Positions 17,336-26,372 of a stretch of 64,000 bases of DNA are shown here, piece by piece. The stretch's first letter is position 1. Each line of letters begins with the position of its first letter. The DNA comes from Micromonospora rubida. Lineage in GTDB: Bacteria > Actinomycetota > Actinomycetes > Mycobacteriales > Micromonosporaceae. The DNA lies in NCBI RefSeq assembly GCF_009908295.1, contig NZ_JAAALO010000001.1:682001-746000 (forward strand), given 5' to 3'. The notes beneath the pieces were generated by a model. It ran no database searches, had not been told where the DNA came from, and worked only from the letters and a program-made list of their open reading frames with translations. Made by a program: the position numbers and the translations under genes.

Positions 17336-18358
17336 TCACCGGGGCCGGGGTGGTGTGGTGCTGTCGCGTACGACGAGCTCGGTGGCGAGTTCGAGGCGGG
17401 GGCTCTCGATCTTCTCGCCCTGGGCCAGCCGCAGCACGGTACGCGCGGCCAGCATGCCCATCTCGGCCAGCGGTTGACGGACCGTGGTCAGCGGCGGGGA
17501 GCACCACCGGACCTCGGGCAGGTCGTCGAAGCCGACCACGCTGATGTCGTCGGGCACCCGCAGGCCACGTTTGCGGACCGCCTCGTAGACGCCGAGGGCC
17601 ATCTGGTCGCTGGAGGCGAAGATGGCGGTCGGCGGATCGGGCAGCGCCAGCAGTTGTGTGCCGGCGGCGTAGCCGGACTCGTGGTAGAAGTTGCCGGGGC
17701 GGATCAGGGCGTCGTCGACGGCGACGCCGGCCGCGTCGAGTGCCGCCCGGTAGCCGTCCATCCGCGCGCGGCTGCACATCAGCTGCGGCGGGCCGGCGAT
17801 GAAGCCGATGCGGCGGTGGCCGAGGCCGAGCAGGTACTGGTTGGCGCCGAGGCTGCCCGCCCAGTTGGTGGCGCCGATGGTGGGAGCCTCCTGCGGGGCC
17901 ACCCCGGCGGGGTCGACGATGACCACCGGAACGTTGAGCCGGCGCAGCTCGGCCTGCAACGGTGGCGCGACCATCGAGGTCACGAAGATGACCCCCTCGG
18001 TGGAGCGGGTACGCATGTTGTCGAGCCACTGCTTGGCCGAGGAGGTGCGCCGGTGGATGGCCGAGACGACGGTGCCGGCCCCACTGCTGTGCGCGACGTC
18101 CTCCACCCCTCGGATGATCTCCACCGCCCAGGGGCTGTCGAGGTCGTTGAACACGAGGTCGATCAGGGCTGCACTGGGCCGCCTGCTCGACGAGCGGCGG
18201 CGGTAGCCGTGCCGGGTGAGCAGCTCCTCGACGCGTTCCCGGGTCTGGGGGGCGACGTCGGAGCGGCCGTTGATGACCCGGGAGACCGTGGGCACGGAGA
18301 CGCCGGCCAGGCGCGCGATCATCGCGATGGTGACGTTCCGGCTGTTGTCGGTGCCCAC
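17336..18358 (-). CDS. LacI-family repressor of the adjacent oligosaccharide locus (BxlR-like)
   Basis: 340 residues. The HTH and hinge are textbook: VTIAMIARLAGVSVPTVSRV, INGRSDVAPQTRERV, then the sugar-binding core starting LIDLVFNDLDSPWAVEIIRGV. Further family marks are GFIAGPP, PTAIFASSDQMALG and ISVVGFDDLP. Start GTG 18358. It is downstream of the two permease genes on the same strand (61-base gap), and the stop sits in the loop of a CCGGCCCC/GGGGCCGG hairpin (17328-17348). The context resembles Streptomyces bxlREFGA, where BxlR represses xylobiose uptake genes; the inducer here is inferred to be a xylo- or arabino-oligosaccharide. Confidence 0.88.
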   Translation of the reverse strand: MGTDNSRNVTIAMIARLAGVSVPTVSRVINGRSDVAPQTRERVEELLTRHGYRRRSSSRRPSAALIDLVFNDLDSPWAVEIIRGVEDVAHSSGAGTVVSAIHRRTSSAKQWLDNMRTRSTEGVIFVTSMVAPPLQAELRRLNVPVVIVDPAGVAPQEAPTIGATNWAGSLGANQYLLGLGHRRIGFIAGPPQLMCSRARMDGYRAALDAAGVAVDDALIRPGNFYHESGYAAGTQLLALPDPPTAIFASSDQMALGVYEAVRKRGLRVPDDISVVGFDDLPEVRWCSPPLTTVRQPLAEMGMLAARTVLRLAQGEKIESPRLELATELVVRDSTTPPRPR

Positions 18359-18419
18359 GGTCCACCCTTTCGCCTTTGGGGAGCCTACGGTCGCAGAAGG
18401 CTACCCCAGCGGGTGCGCC

Positions 18420-19259
18420 TCACCCCTTCACGCTGCCGGCCAGGCCGCCGATGAGCTGTCGTTCGGCCACGGCGTAGAAACCCAGCGCCGGCAGCATGGA
18501 CAGCACCACGTACGCGAGCACCCGGGCGGTGTCGTCGGCGTACTGACCCTGGAATGCCTGGACCCCGACGGGAAGGGTCCACCAGCTCTGGTCGGTGAAC
18601 ACGACCAGCGGGAGCATGAAGTTGTTCCAGCTGGTCACGACGGCCAGCACCGACACGGTGGCCAGGGCGGGGCGGGCCATCGGCAGCAGGATCCGCCAGA
18701 AGAACCCGAAGGGAGTGCACCCGTCGAGGATCGCGGCCTCCTCGACCTCGCCGGGGATGGTACGGAAGAACTGGCGCAGGATGATGATGGTTACCGGCAG
18801 CCCGAACGCGGCCTGGGGCAGGATCACCCCGAGCGGATTGTCCAGCAGGCCCAGGCCGCGCAGCAGGACGAACAGCGGCAGGATGGCCACCGCGAACGGG
18901 AACATCAGCCCGACCGCGAACAGGGTGAACAGGAGTTCCCGGCCCCGGAAGGCGAAGCGCGCGAAGACGAACGAGGCCATCGCCGCCGCGCCGACGACGA
19001 CGACCGTGCTGGCGACGGCGATGAGGAGGCTGTTGCCGAGCTGTCGCCAGAACACGCCGGAGGCGAGGATGCCGGTGTAGTTCCCGGTCACCCAGGGATC
19101 TGGCCAGCCGAGTGGGTTGGTGGAGAGCTGCCCGTTGTCCTTGAACCCGCCGAGCACCCCGAACCAGACCGGTACGACGATGAGCGCGCCGACGGCGATG
19201 CAGACGAGGTGCAGCACGAGGCGTCGGGCCCGCAGGGCGGGGTTCGCCGTGCCGGTCAT
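18420..19259 (-). CDS. Carbohydrate ABC transporter permease, MalG class
   Basis: 279-residue inner-membrane permease. Six hydrophobic segments are visible, beginning VLHLVCIAVGALIVVPVWF. The EAA loop, which contacts the ATPase, reads EEAAILDGCTPFGFFWRILLPMARPALATVSV (key motif EAAxxDGxxxxxxFxxIxLP). Its ATG overlaps the preceding permease stop as ATGA (19256-19259). As in most actinobacterial CUT1 systems no ATPase is encoded here; a shared MsiK-like ATPase elsewhere is expected. Confidence 0.92.
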   Translation of the reverse strand: MTGTANPALRARRLVLHLVCIAVGALIVVPVWFGVLGGFKDNGQLSTNPLGWPDPWVTGNYTGILASGVFWRQLGNSLLIAVASTVVVVGAAAMASFVFARFAFRGRELLFTLFAVGLMFPFAVAILPLFVLLRGLGLLDNPLGVILPQAAFGLPVTIIILRQFFRTIPGEVEEAAILDGCTPFGFFWRILLPMARPALATVSVLAVVTSWNNFMLPLVVFTDQSWWTLPVGVQAFQGQYADDTARVLAYVVLSMLPALGFYAVAERQLIGGLAGSVKG

Positions 19260-20254
19260 CGCTGGACTCCCTGTGTGGTGATCGCGCCCTCGGTGTCGCG
19301 GCGCATGACGACGCGCTGGTAGAAGAGGGCGAAGACGAGGCTCAGGACGAACATGACGATGCTGATCGCGCTGGCGTAGCCGACTTCGAAGCGGCGGAAG
19401 CCGTACTGGTACATCGTCACGGCCATGGTCTCCGAGGAGTGGATCGGGCCGCCGCCGGTGAGCACCCAGACCATGTCGAACAGCTGGATGGTGCCGATGA
19501 CCGACAGGAACACGCTGATCCGGATCGTCGGCCCGAGCAGGGGCAGGGTGACGTGCCGGAATGCCTGCCAGGAACTGGCGCCGTCGGTGGTGGCCGCCTC
19601 GGACAGTTCCTTGGGGATGCCCTGCCGGGCGGCCAGGAAGAGCATCATGTACAGGCCGAAGTACTTCCAGGAGACGACCAGGAAGACGGCGACCAGCACG
19701 GTGTCCGGGTCGGCGAAGATCGCCCCGGCGTCGGCGCCCAGCCACCGCGAGATCGCCTCCCCCAGCCCTCGGTTGGGCGAGAAGACCAGGGTGAACAGGA
19801 CCGCGGTGGTGACCTCGGAGAGCACGTACGGGGCGAAGAAGACCAGCCGGTAGACGCCCCGGCCCCGCAAGGGCTGGTTGAGGAGCATCGCCAGGCCCAG
19901 CGCGGCGGGCAGCTGGATCGCCAGCGACAGCACGATCAGCACGAGCCCGCGCCACAGGTCACCGCGGAAGGTCGGATCGCGGAAGGCGCGGGTGTAGTTG
20001 TCCAGCCCGACGTGGTTCTCCGGCAGGCCGAAGCCGTTCCACTTGTACAGACTGGCGTAGCTGGCCACCACGATCGGGGCGACGACCAGCAGCAGGAAGA
20101 GCACCAGGGACGGGGCCAGGAAGGCGGCGAGGACGGCCCGGCGGCCCCGCCGGGGCCGGCGACCGCGCCGCCGCGTGACGCCCGGCCCCGGCGTCGACGG
20201 GTCGGTCGCCTTGTCGCCGTGCGACGCGTGCGGCACGGTCGAGGGCCTGGTCAT
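19256..20254 (-). CDS. Carbohydrate ABC transporter permease, MalF class
   Basis: About 332 residues. A 40-residue basic, proline-rich N-terminus (TRRRGRRPRRGRR) precedes six membrane segments, the first being AVLAAFLAPSLVLFLLLVV. The EAA loop reads LSEAATTDGASSWQAFRHVTLPLL. I chose ATG 20254, which has GGAG close upstream; a second start at 20278 adds 8 residues. It is the second gene of the operon binding protein-MalF-MalG and is coupled to the MalG gene by a 4-base overlap. Confidence 0.91.
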   Translation of the reverse strand: MTRPSTVPHASHGDKATDPSTPGPGVTRRRGRRPRRGRRAVLAAFLAPSLVLFLLLVVAPIVVASYASLYKWNGFGLPENHVGLDNYTRAFRDPTFRGDLWRGLVLIVLSLAIQLPAALGLAMLLNQPLRGRGVYRLVFFAPYVLSEVTTAVLFTLVFSPNRGLGEAISRWLGADAGAIFADPDTVLVAVFLVVSWKYFGLYMMLFLAARQGIPKELSEAATTDGASSWQAFRHVTLPLLGPTIRISVFLSVIGTIQLFDMVWVLTGGGPIHSSETMAVTMYQYGFRRFEVGYASAISIVMFVLSLVFALFYQRVVMRRDTEGAITTQGVQR

Positions 20255-20309
20255 GCCTGCTCCACTCGGTTCTCGCAACCGGCAACGGGTCGGTGGGAGG
20301 TGGCCATGC

Positions 20310-21602
20310 CTACTGGCTCTTCGCCACCGTGGTGATGTCCTTGACGATCTGCCCGGGCGTCTTGGAGCCGGCGATCAGCTCGGCGACGCTGTCGTTGACC
20401 TGCTGGCCGACGGCGGGCGGGTACGCCTGGTCGAGGTAGAGCTGGAAGCCGGTGGCGCTGGCCAGGGTCTCCGAGACGATCTTGTTGTTGGGGTCGGAGA
20501 TGGCGTCGGTGGCGTCCCTGACCGTCGGCAGCACCGCGCCGGTCCTGGCGGCCCTGCGCTGGTTGTCGGCGGTGAGCAGGGCCTTGAGGAAGTCGACGGT
20601 CGCGGTGGGGGCGTCCTTGCCGACGACGAAGCCGTTGCCGCCGCCGAACGCCTCCGAGGCGGCGCCCTTGCCGCCGTCGACGGCGGGGAACGGGAAGAAG
20701 CCGAGCTTGTCGCCGAGGCCCTTCTTGCTGGTGGAGGACGACGCCTGCACCGACGGGGCCCACTGGCCCATCAGTTCCATGGCCGCGCGGCCGTTGCCCA
20801 TGGTGGCGGCCTGCCCGTCCGGTGAGCTGTAGTCGGCGCCGAGAAAGCCCTTCTGGAACGGTTGCAGGTCGACCAGTTCCTTGAGCCGATCGCCGGCGGC
20901 AACGAAGTCGGGGGTGTCGAAGTTGTGGTCCTTGGCGGCCTGTTGCAGGGCGCCGAGCCCGCCGATGCGCATCGCCAGGTACGCCCAGTAGTAGTGGGCC
21001 GGCCACTTCTCCTTGCCGGCCAGCGCGATCGGGACGGTTCCGGCGGCCTTGAGCCTGCGGACCGCGTCGAGCACCCCGGCCCAGGTGGTGGGTGCGGCGG
21101 CGACGCCGGCGGAGGCGAAGAGGTCCTTGTTGTACCAGAAGCCGACCATGCCGACGTCGAACGGGACGCCGTAGATCTTGCCGTCGATGGTGAACGGCTG
21201 CACGGCGGCGGGCAGCAGGCCGCCGATCCAGGGCCGCACGTCGTCGGTGAGGTCCTTGACCAGGCCCGCGTCCACCTGCTGCTTGAGCACGCCCCCGCCC
21301 CAGGACTGGAACAGGTCGGGCGGGGACCCGGCCTGGGTGGCGGTGGTCAGCTTGGCCTTGAACGCCTCGTTCTCCAGCGGCTGGATCTCGACGGTGACGT
21401 TGGGGTGGGCGCCCTGGTAATCCCGGGCCATCGCCGCCCACACCGGCAGCATCGGCTCGGTGTTCTGGATGTGCCACCAGTTGACGGCCTGCGGAGCGTC
21501 CGGGTCGTCGGACTTCCCGTCGCCGCAGCCGGCGAGCAGGTAGGCGCCGGCACCGGCGCCGGCGAGGCCGAGCAGCGTTCTGCGGGAGAGGTGCGCGGTC
21601 AT
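20310..21602 (-). CDS. Extracellular oligosaccharide-binding lipoprotein (BxlE-like)
   Basis: 430 residues, family 1 solute-binding protein. The leader LSRRTLLGLAGAGAGAYLLAGC combines a twin-arginine-like start with a lipobox at Cys26, so it may be a Tat-exported lipoprotein. The mature region shows typical CUT1 features: VNWWHIQNTEPMLPVWAAMA, GSPPDLFQSWGGG, PFDVGMVGFWYNKDLF and AAMELMGQWAPSV. It is first in the operon, facing the GH43 gene across a 251-base control region. Context points to xylan-derived oligosaccharides as substrate, which is inferred. Confidence 0.92.
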   Translation of the reverse strand: MTAHLSRRTLLGLAGAGAGAYLLAGCGDGKSDDPDAPQAVNWWHIQNTEPMLPVWAAMARDYQGAHPNVTVEIQPLENEAFKAKLTTATQAGSPPDLFQSWGGGVLKQQVDAGLVKDLTDDVRPWIGGLLPAAVQPFTIDGKIYGVPFDVGMVGFWYNKDLFASAGVAAAPTTWAGVLDAVRRLKAAGTVPIALAGKEKWPAHYYWAYLAMRIGGLGALQQAAKDHNFDTPDFVAAGDRLKELVDLQPFQKGFLGADYSSPDGQAATMGNGRAAMELMGQWAPSVQASSSTSKKGLGDKLGFFPFPAVDGGKGAASEAFGGGNGFVVGKDAPTATVDFLKALLTADNQRRAARTGAVLPTVRDATDAISDPNNKIVSETLASATGFQLYLDQAYPPAVGQQVNDSVAELIAGSKTPGQIVKDITTVAKSQ

Positions 21603-21672
21603 GGTCCATCCCTTCGGGGACTCACAAGGTGCTCGGATGCCGATCCAGCCGGCAGGATTCGAACGTCGATCT

Positions 21673-21705
21673 CCGGAACTTTCGGTGCACCTGCCGGTAA
21701 TACCG
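21673..21705. promoter_or_regulatory. Additional candidate LacI operators in the divergent region
   Basis: CGGTAATACCG (21695-21705) is a perfect odd-centred palindrome. CCGGAACTTTCGG (21673-21685) is a near-palindrome whose left part recurs as CCGGAAGTTTGCCG at 21817-21830 before the GH43 start. These could be further binding sites that co-regulate both transcription units. Confidence 0.45.
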
Positions 21706-21718
21706 ATCGATGGCCGGC

Positions 21719-21748
21719 ACGCTACGACGTAGCATCTACCCGGGTCAA
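21719..21748 (-). promoter_or_regulatory. Promoter of the oligosaccharide ABC operon overlapped by a 13-bp palindrome
   Basis: Minus-strand TTGACC (21748-21743) and TAGCGT (21724-21719) are 18 bases apart. The perfect palindrome GCTACGACGTAGC (21721-21733) covers the -10 box and the spacer, an ideal place for LacI-family repression. Confidence 0.65.
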
Positions 21749-21853
21749 GGGGTCTGTCCTATCGCGACACAAACGGCTACCGTGTTCGTCATCTACCGAG
21801 ATTCCGGGTGGAACATCCGGAAGTTTGCCGAGAGCTACACCAGAGGAGCCGAC

Positions 21854-23479
21854 GTGTCGACCGAGACCGCTGACGTGGCGACCGCTGCCCGGTCGATCCG
21901 CAACCCCGTCCTCGCCGGGTTCCACCCGGACCCGTCGATCCTGCGGGTCGGCGACGACTACTACCTGGCCACCTCGACGTTCGAGTGGTATCCGGGGGTC
22001 CGCGTGCACCACTCCCGCGACCTCGTGCACTGGCGGGCACTGGGCGGGATCATCACCGAGCGCCGCCTGCTCGACCTGCGCGGCTGCGGCGACTCCAACG
22101 GGGTGTGGGCGCCCGACCTGTCCCACCACGACGGCGAGTTCCTCCTCGTCTACAGCGACGTGGCCAGCTTCGCCAGCGGCTACTGGGATCCGCAGAACTA
22201 CCTGGTCACCGCGCCCGACATCGCCGGCCCCTGGTCGGATCCGGTGGCACTGCACGGGCGCGGTTTCGACGCCTCGCTGTTCCACGACGACGACGGTTCC
22301 AGCTGGCTGCTGAGCATGAGCGCCGACTGGCGACCCGGGCGTGACCGCTTCGCCGGCATCGAGATCCAGCGCTATGACCGGGCTGCGCGGCGACTCGTCG
22401 GCCGGCCCCGGCTGCTGTTCACCGGCACCTCGGTCGGGCTCACCGAGGGCCCGCACCTGTACCGCCACGACGGCTGGTACTGGCTGGTCACCGCCGAGGG
22501 GGGCACGAGCTGGGAGCACCAGGTCACGGTGGCCCGGTCCCGCGAGCTGTTCGGGCCGTACGAGGTGGACCCGGCCGGGCCGCTGCTGACCTCGGTGGGC
22601 CAGCCCGACCTGCGGTTGCAGAAGGCCGGCCACGGCAGCCTGGTCCGCACCCCGCACGGCGACTGGTACCTGGCCCACCTGGTCGGTCGCCCCTACACCC
22701 CGCTGGGCAACTGCGTGCTGGGCCGGGAGACCGCGATCCAGCGGATCGAGTGGCGGCCGGGGGGCTGGCCCCGCGTACCCGGGGGCGTGCCGGCGGACGA
22801 GGTCCCGGCGCCCGACCTGCCCGCGCACCCGTGGCCGGTCGATCCCGCCACCGACCACTTCGACGCCGCGCAGCTCTGCCCGGGGTGGTCGACGTTGCGC
22901 CGGCCCGCCACCGCGGACTGGGTCGACCTGCGGACCCGCCCGTCCCATCTGCGGATCCACGGCGGGCAGTCGCCGGTGGGCCGGCAGACCCCCAGCCTGG
23001 TCGCGCGGCGCGTCGGCGCGACGCGGTGCTCCCTGGAGACCGTGGTCGAGTTCGACCCGCTCGACCACCGCCAGTTGGCCGGGATCACCGCCTACTACAA
23101 CACCCTCAACTGGCACCACCTCTACCTGACCCGGGCCGACGACGGCCGGACCGTGCTGGAGCTGCTCAGCTCCGACAGCGGGCGGCGCACCCCGTACCCC
23201 GGGCTGACCGTCGACGCCACCGGCGTCGCCCGGGTCGGGCTGCGGGCGGTGTTCGACGGGCCCGTCGTGCGTTTCTGCTACGACCTCGGCGACGGCTGGC
23301 GGCAGCTTCCGGTGGACCTCGACGCGACGATCCTGTCCGACGAGCACGCCGCGCTGATCATCGACGGGGAGCCGGCTGCCTGGGGCTTCACCGGGGCGTT
23401 CCTCGGCCTGTGGGTGCAGGATCTCGGCGGCGACGGCGGCTACGCCGACTTCGACCTGGCCACCTACCGGGAGGACTGA
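21854..23479 (+). CDS. Glycoside hydrolase family 43 (beta-xylosidase/alpha-arabinofuranosidase type)
   Basis: 541 residues, cytoplasmic (no signal peptide). The five-bladed propeller starts NPVLAGFHPDPSILRVGDDYYL, with Asp26 as the expected general base. Asp139 (GFDASLFHDDDG) is the expected pKa modulator and Glu198 (GLTEGPHLY) the general acid. The C-terminal 190 residues form the concanavalin-like beta-xylosidase accessory domain (ITAYYNTLNWHHLYLTRADD). GTG 21854 is chosen because GAGGAG lies 5 bases before it; the frame extends to 21710, across the operators. It would hydrolyse imported xylo- or arabino-oligosaccharides, consistent with the divergent uptake genes. Confidence 0.93.
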   Translation: MSTETADVATAARSIRNPVLAGFHPDPSILRVGDDYYLATSTFEWYPGVRVHHSRDLVHWRALGGIITERRLLDLRGCGDSNGVWAPDLSHHDGEFLLVYSDVASFASGYWDPQNYLVTAPDIAGPWSDPVALHGRGFDASLFHDDDGSSWLLSMSADWRPGRDRFAGIEIQRYDRAARRLVGRPRLLFTGTSVGLTEGPHLYRHDGWYWLVTAEGGTSWEHQVTVARSRELFGPYEVDPAGPLLTSVGQPDLRLQKAGHGSLVRTPHGDWYLAHLVGRPYTPLGNCVLGRETAIQRIEWRPGGWPRVPGGVPADEVPAPDLPAHPWPVDPATDHFDAAQLCPGWSTLRRPATADWVDLRTRPSHLRIHGGQSPVGRQTPSLVARRVGATRCSLETVVEFDPLDHRQLAGITAYYNTLNWHHLYLTRADDGRTVLELLSSDSGRRTPYPGLTVDATGVARVGLRAVFDGPVVRFCYDLGDGWRQLPVDLDATILSDEHAALIIDGEPAAWGFTGAFLGLWVQDLGGDGGYADFDLATYRED

Positions 23480-23505
23480 CCGGCGACCGCAGAGAGGACG
23501 TCCCG

Positions 23506-24204
23506 ATGCCACTGTCCCGAGTGACCCGCCCGGTGCCGTACCTGGCGGTCGCCCTCAGCCTGGCCCTGGCGGCCACCGGCCGCGCCCGGGCTCGCCCCGG
23601 CGTCAGCGCCGACATCGTCGACACGGCCCAGGGCGGCGGTCGGGTGCTCAGCCTCACCTTCGACGACGGGCCGAACCCCGCCGACACGCTGCGCCTGCTC
23701 GGCGTCCTGCGCCGGCACCGGATCACGGCCGTGTTCTGCCTGTGGGGCGAGCACGTCGACGCGCACCCCGCGGTGGTGCGCCGGATCGCGGCCGACGGGC
23801 ACACCCTGGCCAATCACGGCATGCGCCACGACGACATGTCCTCCTGGCCGCCCGAACGGATCGCGGCGGACCTGCGGGAGACCAACGAGGCGATCCGCCG
23901 GGCCGTGCCGCACGCCCGGGTCCGGTACTTCCGCGCGCCCTACGGCGCCTGGGGGCGGACCCCCGCCGTGGCCGCCGCACTGGGCATGCGGCCGCTCGGG
24001 TGGCGGCTGGCCGTCGGCGACTGGGAGCCACCGGGTGCCGACGAGCTCGTCCGCCGGCTGCGCGACGGCGTCACGCCCGGCGCCGTGGTGCTGCTGCACG
24101 ACGGCGGCGGGGAGCGCGGCCAGACCGTCGACGCGGTCGACCGTGTCGCCACCGCGCTGAAGGCGGAGCGCTGGCGGTTCACCCTGCCACAGAGGCGTGC
24201 CTGA
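23506..24204 (+). CDS. Polysaccharide deacetylase (CE4/NodB domain), exported
   Basis: 232 residues. An N-terminal hydrophobic segment (YLAVALSLALAATG) looks like a signal peptide. NodB motifs are complete: TFDDGPNP (Asp53/Asp54), NHGMRHDD (His104 and His108, metal ligands), RAPYGAWG, and VVLLHDGGG with the catalytic histidine. It probably removes acetyl groups from peptidoglycan, chitin or acetylxylan. The start has GAGAGGACG upstream, 26 bases after the GH43 stop, so the two genes are probably co-transcribed. That pairing makes acetylxylan a reasonable substrate guess. Confidence 0.9.
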   Translation: MPLSRVTRPVPYLAVALSLALAATGRARARPGVSADIVDTAQGGGRVLSLTFDDGPNPADTLRLLGVLRRHRITAVFCLWGEHVDAHPAVVRRIAADGHTLANHGMRHDDMSSWPPERIAADLRETNEAIRRAVPHARVRYFRAPYGAWGRTPAVAAALGMRPLGWRLAVGDWEPPGADELVRRLRDGVTPGAVVLLHDGGGERGQTVDAVDRVATALKAERWRFTLPQRRA

Positions 24205-24222
24205 CCCGCCCCGGCCGCGCGT

Positions 24223-24260
24223 CACCCGCCCGGCTGGTCGGCGCGGCCGCCGGGCGGGTG
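24223..24260. terminator. Bidirectional terminator between convergent genes
   Basis: CACCCGCCCGGC (24223-24234) and GCCGGGCGGGTG (24249-24260) form a perfect 12-bp stem with a 14-base loop between the CE4 gene and the glycosyltransferase gene. Confidence 0.8.
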
Positions 24261-24304
24261 GTGTGCAGCCGAGCGGCGGCTCCGGTGCGGGTACGAGCCG
24301 AGGC

Positions 24305-25705
24305 TCAGCCGACCGCCGAGGCCGTCCGGTGGGCCGCCGCCTCGTCGCGGTGCCGCAGCACGAGGTCGGCGGCGACGGTGACCCCGCCAGCCTGCCGCAT
24401 CCGCTGGCCGAACAGCTCCGCCCGTTCCCGGAACGAGTCCTCGCTCAGCAGTCTCTTGATCTTGGCAAGAATGTCCTCGACGTCCAGGGGGTCGGCAAGC
24501 TCGACGGCCAGCGCCACCCCGCTGTCGACCGCGCGCACCACGCCATCGGGGCAGTCCAGCCAGAACGGCATCATCAACTGTGGTGTGGCGAAGTAGACGG
24601 CCTCGTGGATGGCGTTCGCGGCACCGTGGTTGAAGAAGACCCGCACGTGCGGGTGGGCCAGCACCCGAAGCTGGGAGGGCAGCCATTCCTCCACCCGAAG
24701 GTTGCCCGGCAGTTGCGCCGCGGGCGGGAGGAGGCGCTGGTGCTCCGTGGACAGCTTCCAGAGCACGGCGTGCTCCGGCCCGAGCCGCTCCGCGACCTCG
24801 ACGATCGCCCTCACCTGCGCCTCGGACGGTCGCATGATGGTGCCGAACCCGACGTAGATCACCGAGGGATGATCGTCCAGCCAGCGGGTCAGCTCGTCCT
24901 GCTCGACCGGCGGCAACTCCCTGGGCACCACCGGACCGACCATCCGCAAGGTCGCCGGGGCGGTCGCGAACGGGTACTCGAAGCCGAAGACCGTGTACGA
25001 CATGAGCGCCACGGCATCCTCGACGTAGAGCCCCGGTCGCATCTCGGGATTACGAAGGCCGGCTTCGTTGCGGCGAGCGATGGCAACGAGGTTCCGCCGT
25101 AGCCGTACCGGCTCCATCAACGCCCGCACCAGCCTGCTCCGGAAGCCGGCGTTGGCCGCCTGCTGCTGCGGCGTCATCCGCAGCGGCAGCCCGGAGAACG
25201 GGGCAGGATAGCGGGGCGGCAACAGTTCCTGGAGGAAATTGGACGGCGGCGTCGAGATGCTGACCATGAAGGGCACCTGCCGGGTCTGCGACGCGTCCAT
25301 CGCCCAACTGGCCTGGCTGTCCACCACGGTCACCGCCGGCCCGACGTCGTCGATGACCTCCAGGCAGCGCTGGTAGAGCTGCTGCATGTGGTCGTAGTCG
25401 GTGCAGACGTCGAGGTACCGGGCGAACCTGGCGGCACGGTCGCCGCTGGTCAGGGCCTGGTATTTCGCGTCGTCCCAGGTGTCCGGTGACGACTGCGGGA
25501 GGGGCGGACCGAGCGAGACGAAGGAGACCTCACCCGGGCCGGAGAGCGCCTCGACGTCCGCCCGGCGGTCCTCGGTCGACGCGAACCAGACGTTCCCGAT
25601 GCCTCGGGCCTTCAGCTCACCCACGATACTGAGCAACGGATTGAACAGACCGGCGCTGTTATACGTGAATACCAGCACCGCTCTGCCGCACTCGTCCCCG
25701 GTCAT
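24305..25705 (-). CDS. GT1-family glycosyltransferase (UGT/macrolide glycosyltransferase type)
   Basis: 466 residues with a GT-B fold. The N-terminal acceptor half starts GRAVLVFTYNSAGLFNPLLSIVGELKARG. The C-terminal donor half has SVIYVGFGTIMRPSEAQVRAI and VEEWLPSQLRVLAHPHVRVFFNHGAANAIHEAV, the equivalent of the HCGxxS donor loop with FNHGAANAIHEAVYF, followed by PQLMMPFWLDCPDG. I chose ATG 25705 because family homology begins there; the frame is open to 25966 but the extension lacks coding features. The ribosome binding site is weak. It is a lone gene, so the acceptor (antibiotic or other small molecule) cannot be assigned. Confidence 0.85.
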   Translation of the reverse strand: MTGDECGRAVLVFTYNSAGLFNPLLSIVGELKARGIGNVWFASTEDRRADVEALSGPGEVSFVSLGPPLPQSSPDTWDDAKYQALTSGDRAARFARYLDVCTDYDHMQQLYQRCLEVIDDVGPAVTVVDSQASWAMDASQTRQVPFMVSISTPPSNFLQELLPPRYPAPFSGLPLRMTPQQQAANAGFRSRLVRALMEPVRLRRNLVAIARRNEAGLRNPEMRPGLYVEDAVALMSYTVFGFEYPFATAPATLRMVGPVVPRELPPVEQDELTRWLDDHPSVIYVGFGTIMRPSEAQVRAIVEVAERLGPEHAVLWKLSTEHQRLLPPAAQLPGNLRVEEWLPSQLRVLAHPHVRVFFNHGAANAIHEAVYFATPQLMMPFWLDCPDGVVRAVDSGVALAVELADPLDVEDILAKIKRLLSEDSFRERAELFGQRMRQAGGVTVAADLVLRHRDEAAAHRTASAVG

Positions 25706-26092
25706 GAACACCGTCCCATCCGTCTGTCGAGGTGCGCCGCTGCGCCAAATGTCAGCGTGACTGCGGTTCAGACATCTCCACCCGGCGGCCCCCGAAACCA
25801 TAACATCGTCGTATGCAAATACGGTCATTTTTCGACCAAGACCTGATGGCGCGACCGGGCGCGGGAAACGCGATGGCGGGGTTGCGCAGGCCGGCCGTCG
25901 CGCGAGGAGGGTGCACCGGTGCGGGCGCTGCAACGCTCCAGTCCGGTCCGGACAGTCACCATTCACGCCGACGGCGGGTGGACATCAGCCGGCAACACGG
26001 GGAGATGTCTGCCCGATTGTTTGGCCGGAATTGTTTCCGGCAAGTAGTTGGTGGCAGCGCAGGTGCACGCGAGGGACAGACGGGAGTCGACA
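25706..26092. other. Divergent control region between the glycosyltransferase and DUF2188 genes
   Basis: No gene seen. Relatively AT-rich near 25800-25840. It contains GCCGGAA-TTGT-TTCCGGC (26024-26041), a perfect 7-bp inverted repeat 52 bases before the DUF2188 ATG, and GACATC-N17-GATGTC (25981-26009). Promoters for both flanking genes must lie here, but I could not pick clear boxes. Confidence 0.5.
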
Positions 26093-26323
26093 ATGGTCAA
26101 GGGCGACATCGACACTTATCAAGAGGACGGCCAGTGGAAGACCCGCGCGGAGGGCAACCAGCAGGCCAGCAGCACCCATGACACCAAGGACGAGGCGCAG
26201 GCCCGGGGGCGCGAGATGGCGGCGGACCGTGGCGTCGAGCACGTGATCAAGAAGCAGGACGGCACGATCGGGGAGAAGAACACGTACCCGCGCAGTTGCG
26301 ACCCGCGGGACATCGAGGGCTGA
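26093..26323 (+). CDS. DUF2188 small protein
   Basis: 76 residues. The pattern YQEDGQWKTRAEGNQQASSTHDTK, then DEAQARGREMAADRGVEHVI and KKQDGTIGEKNTYP, matches DUF2188, a small beta-alpha protein common in bacteria and of unknown function (key residues W, A, K, A, G, A, HVI, DG). ATG 26093 has GGGAG upstream; an earlier frame to 26048 lacks a ribosome binding site. Single gene with its own terminator. Confidence 0.85.
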   Translation: MVKGDIDTYQEDGQWKTRAEGNQQASSTHDTKDEAQARGREMAADRGVEHVIKKQDGTIGEKNTYPRSCDPRDIEG

Positions 26324-26372
26324 CCACGGCCGAAGAGAGCCGACGCCAGCACCCGGACCAGCATCGGAAGAA

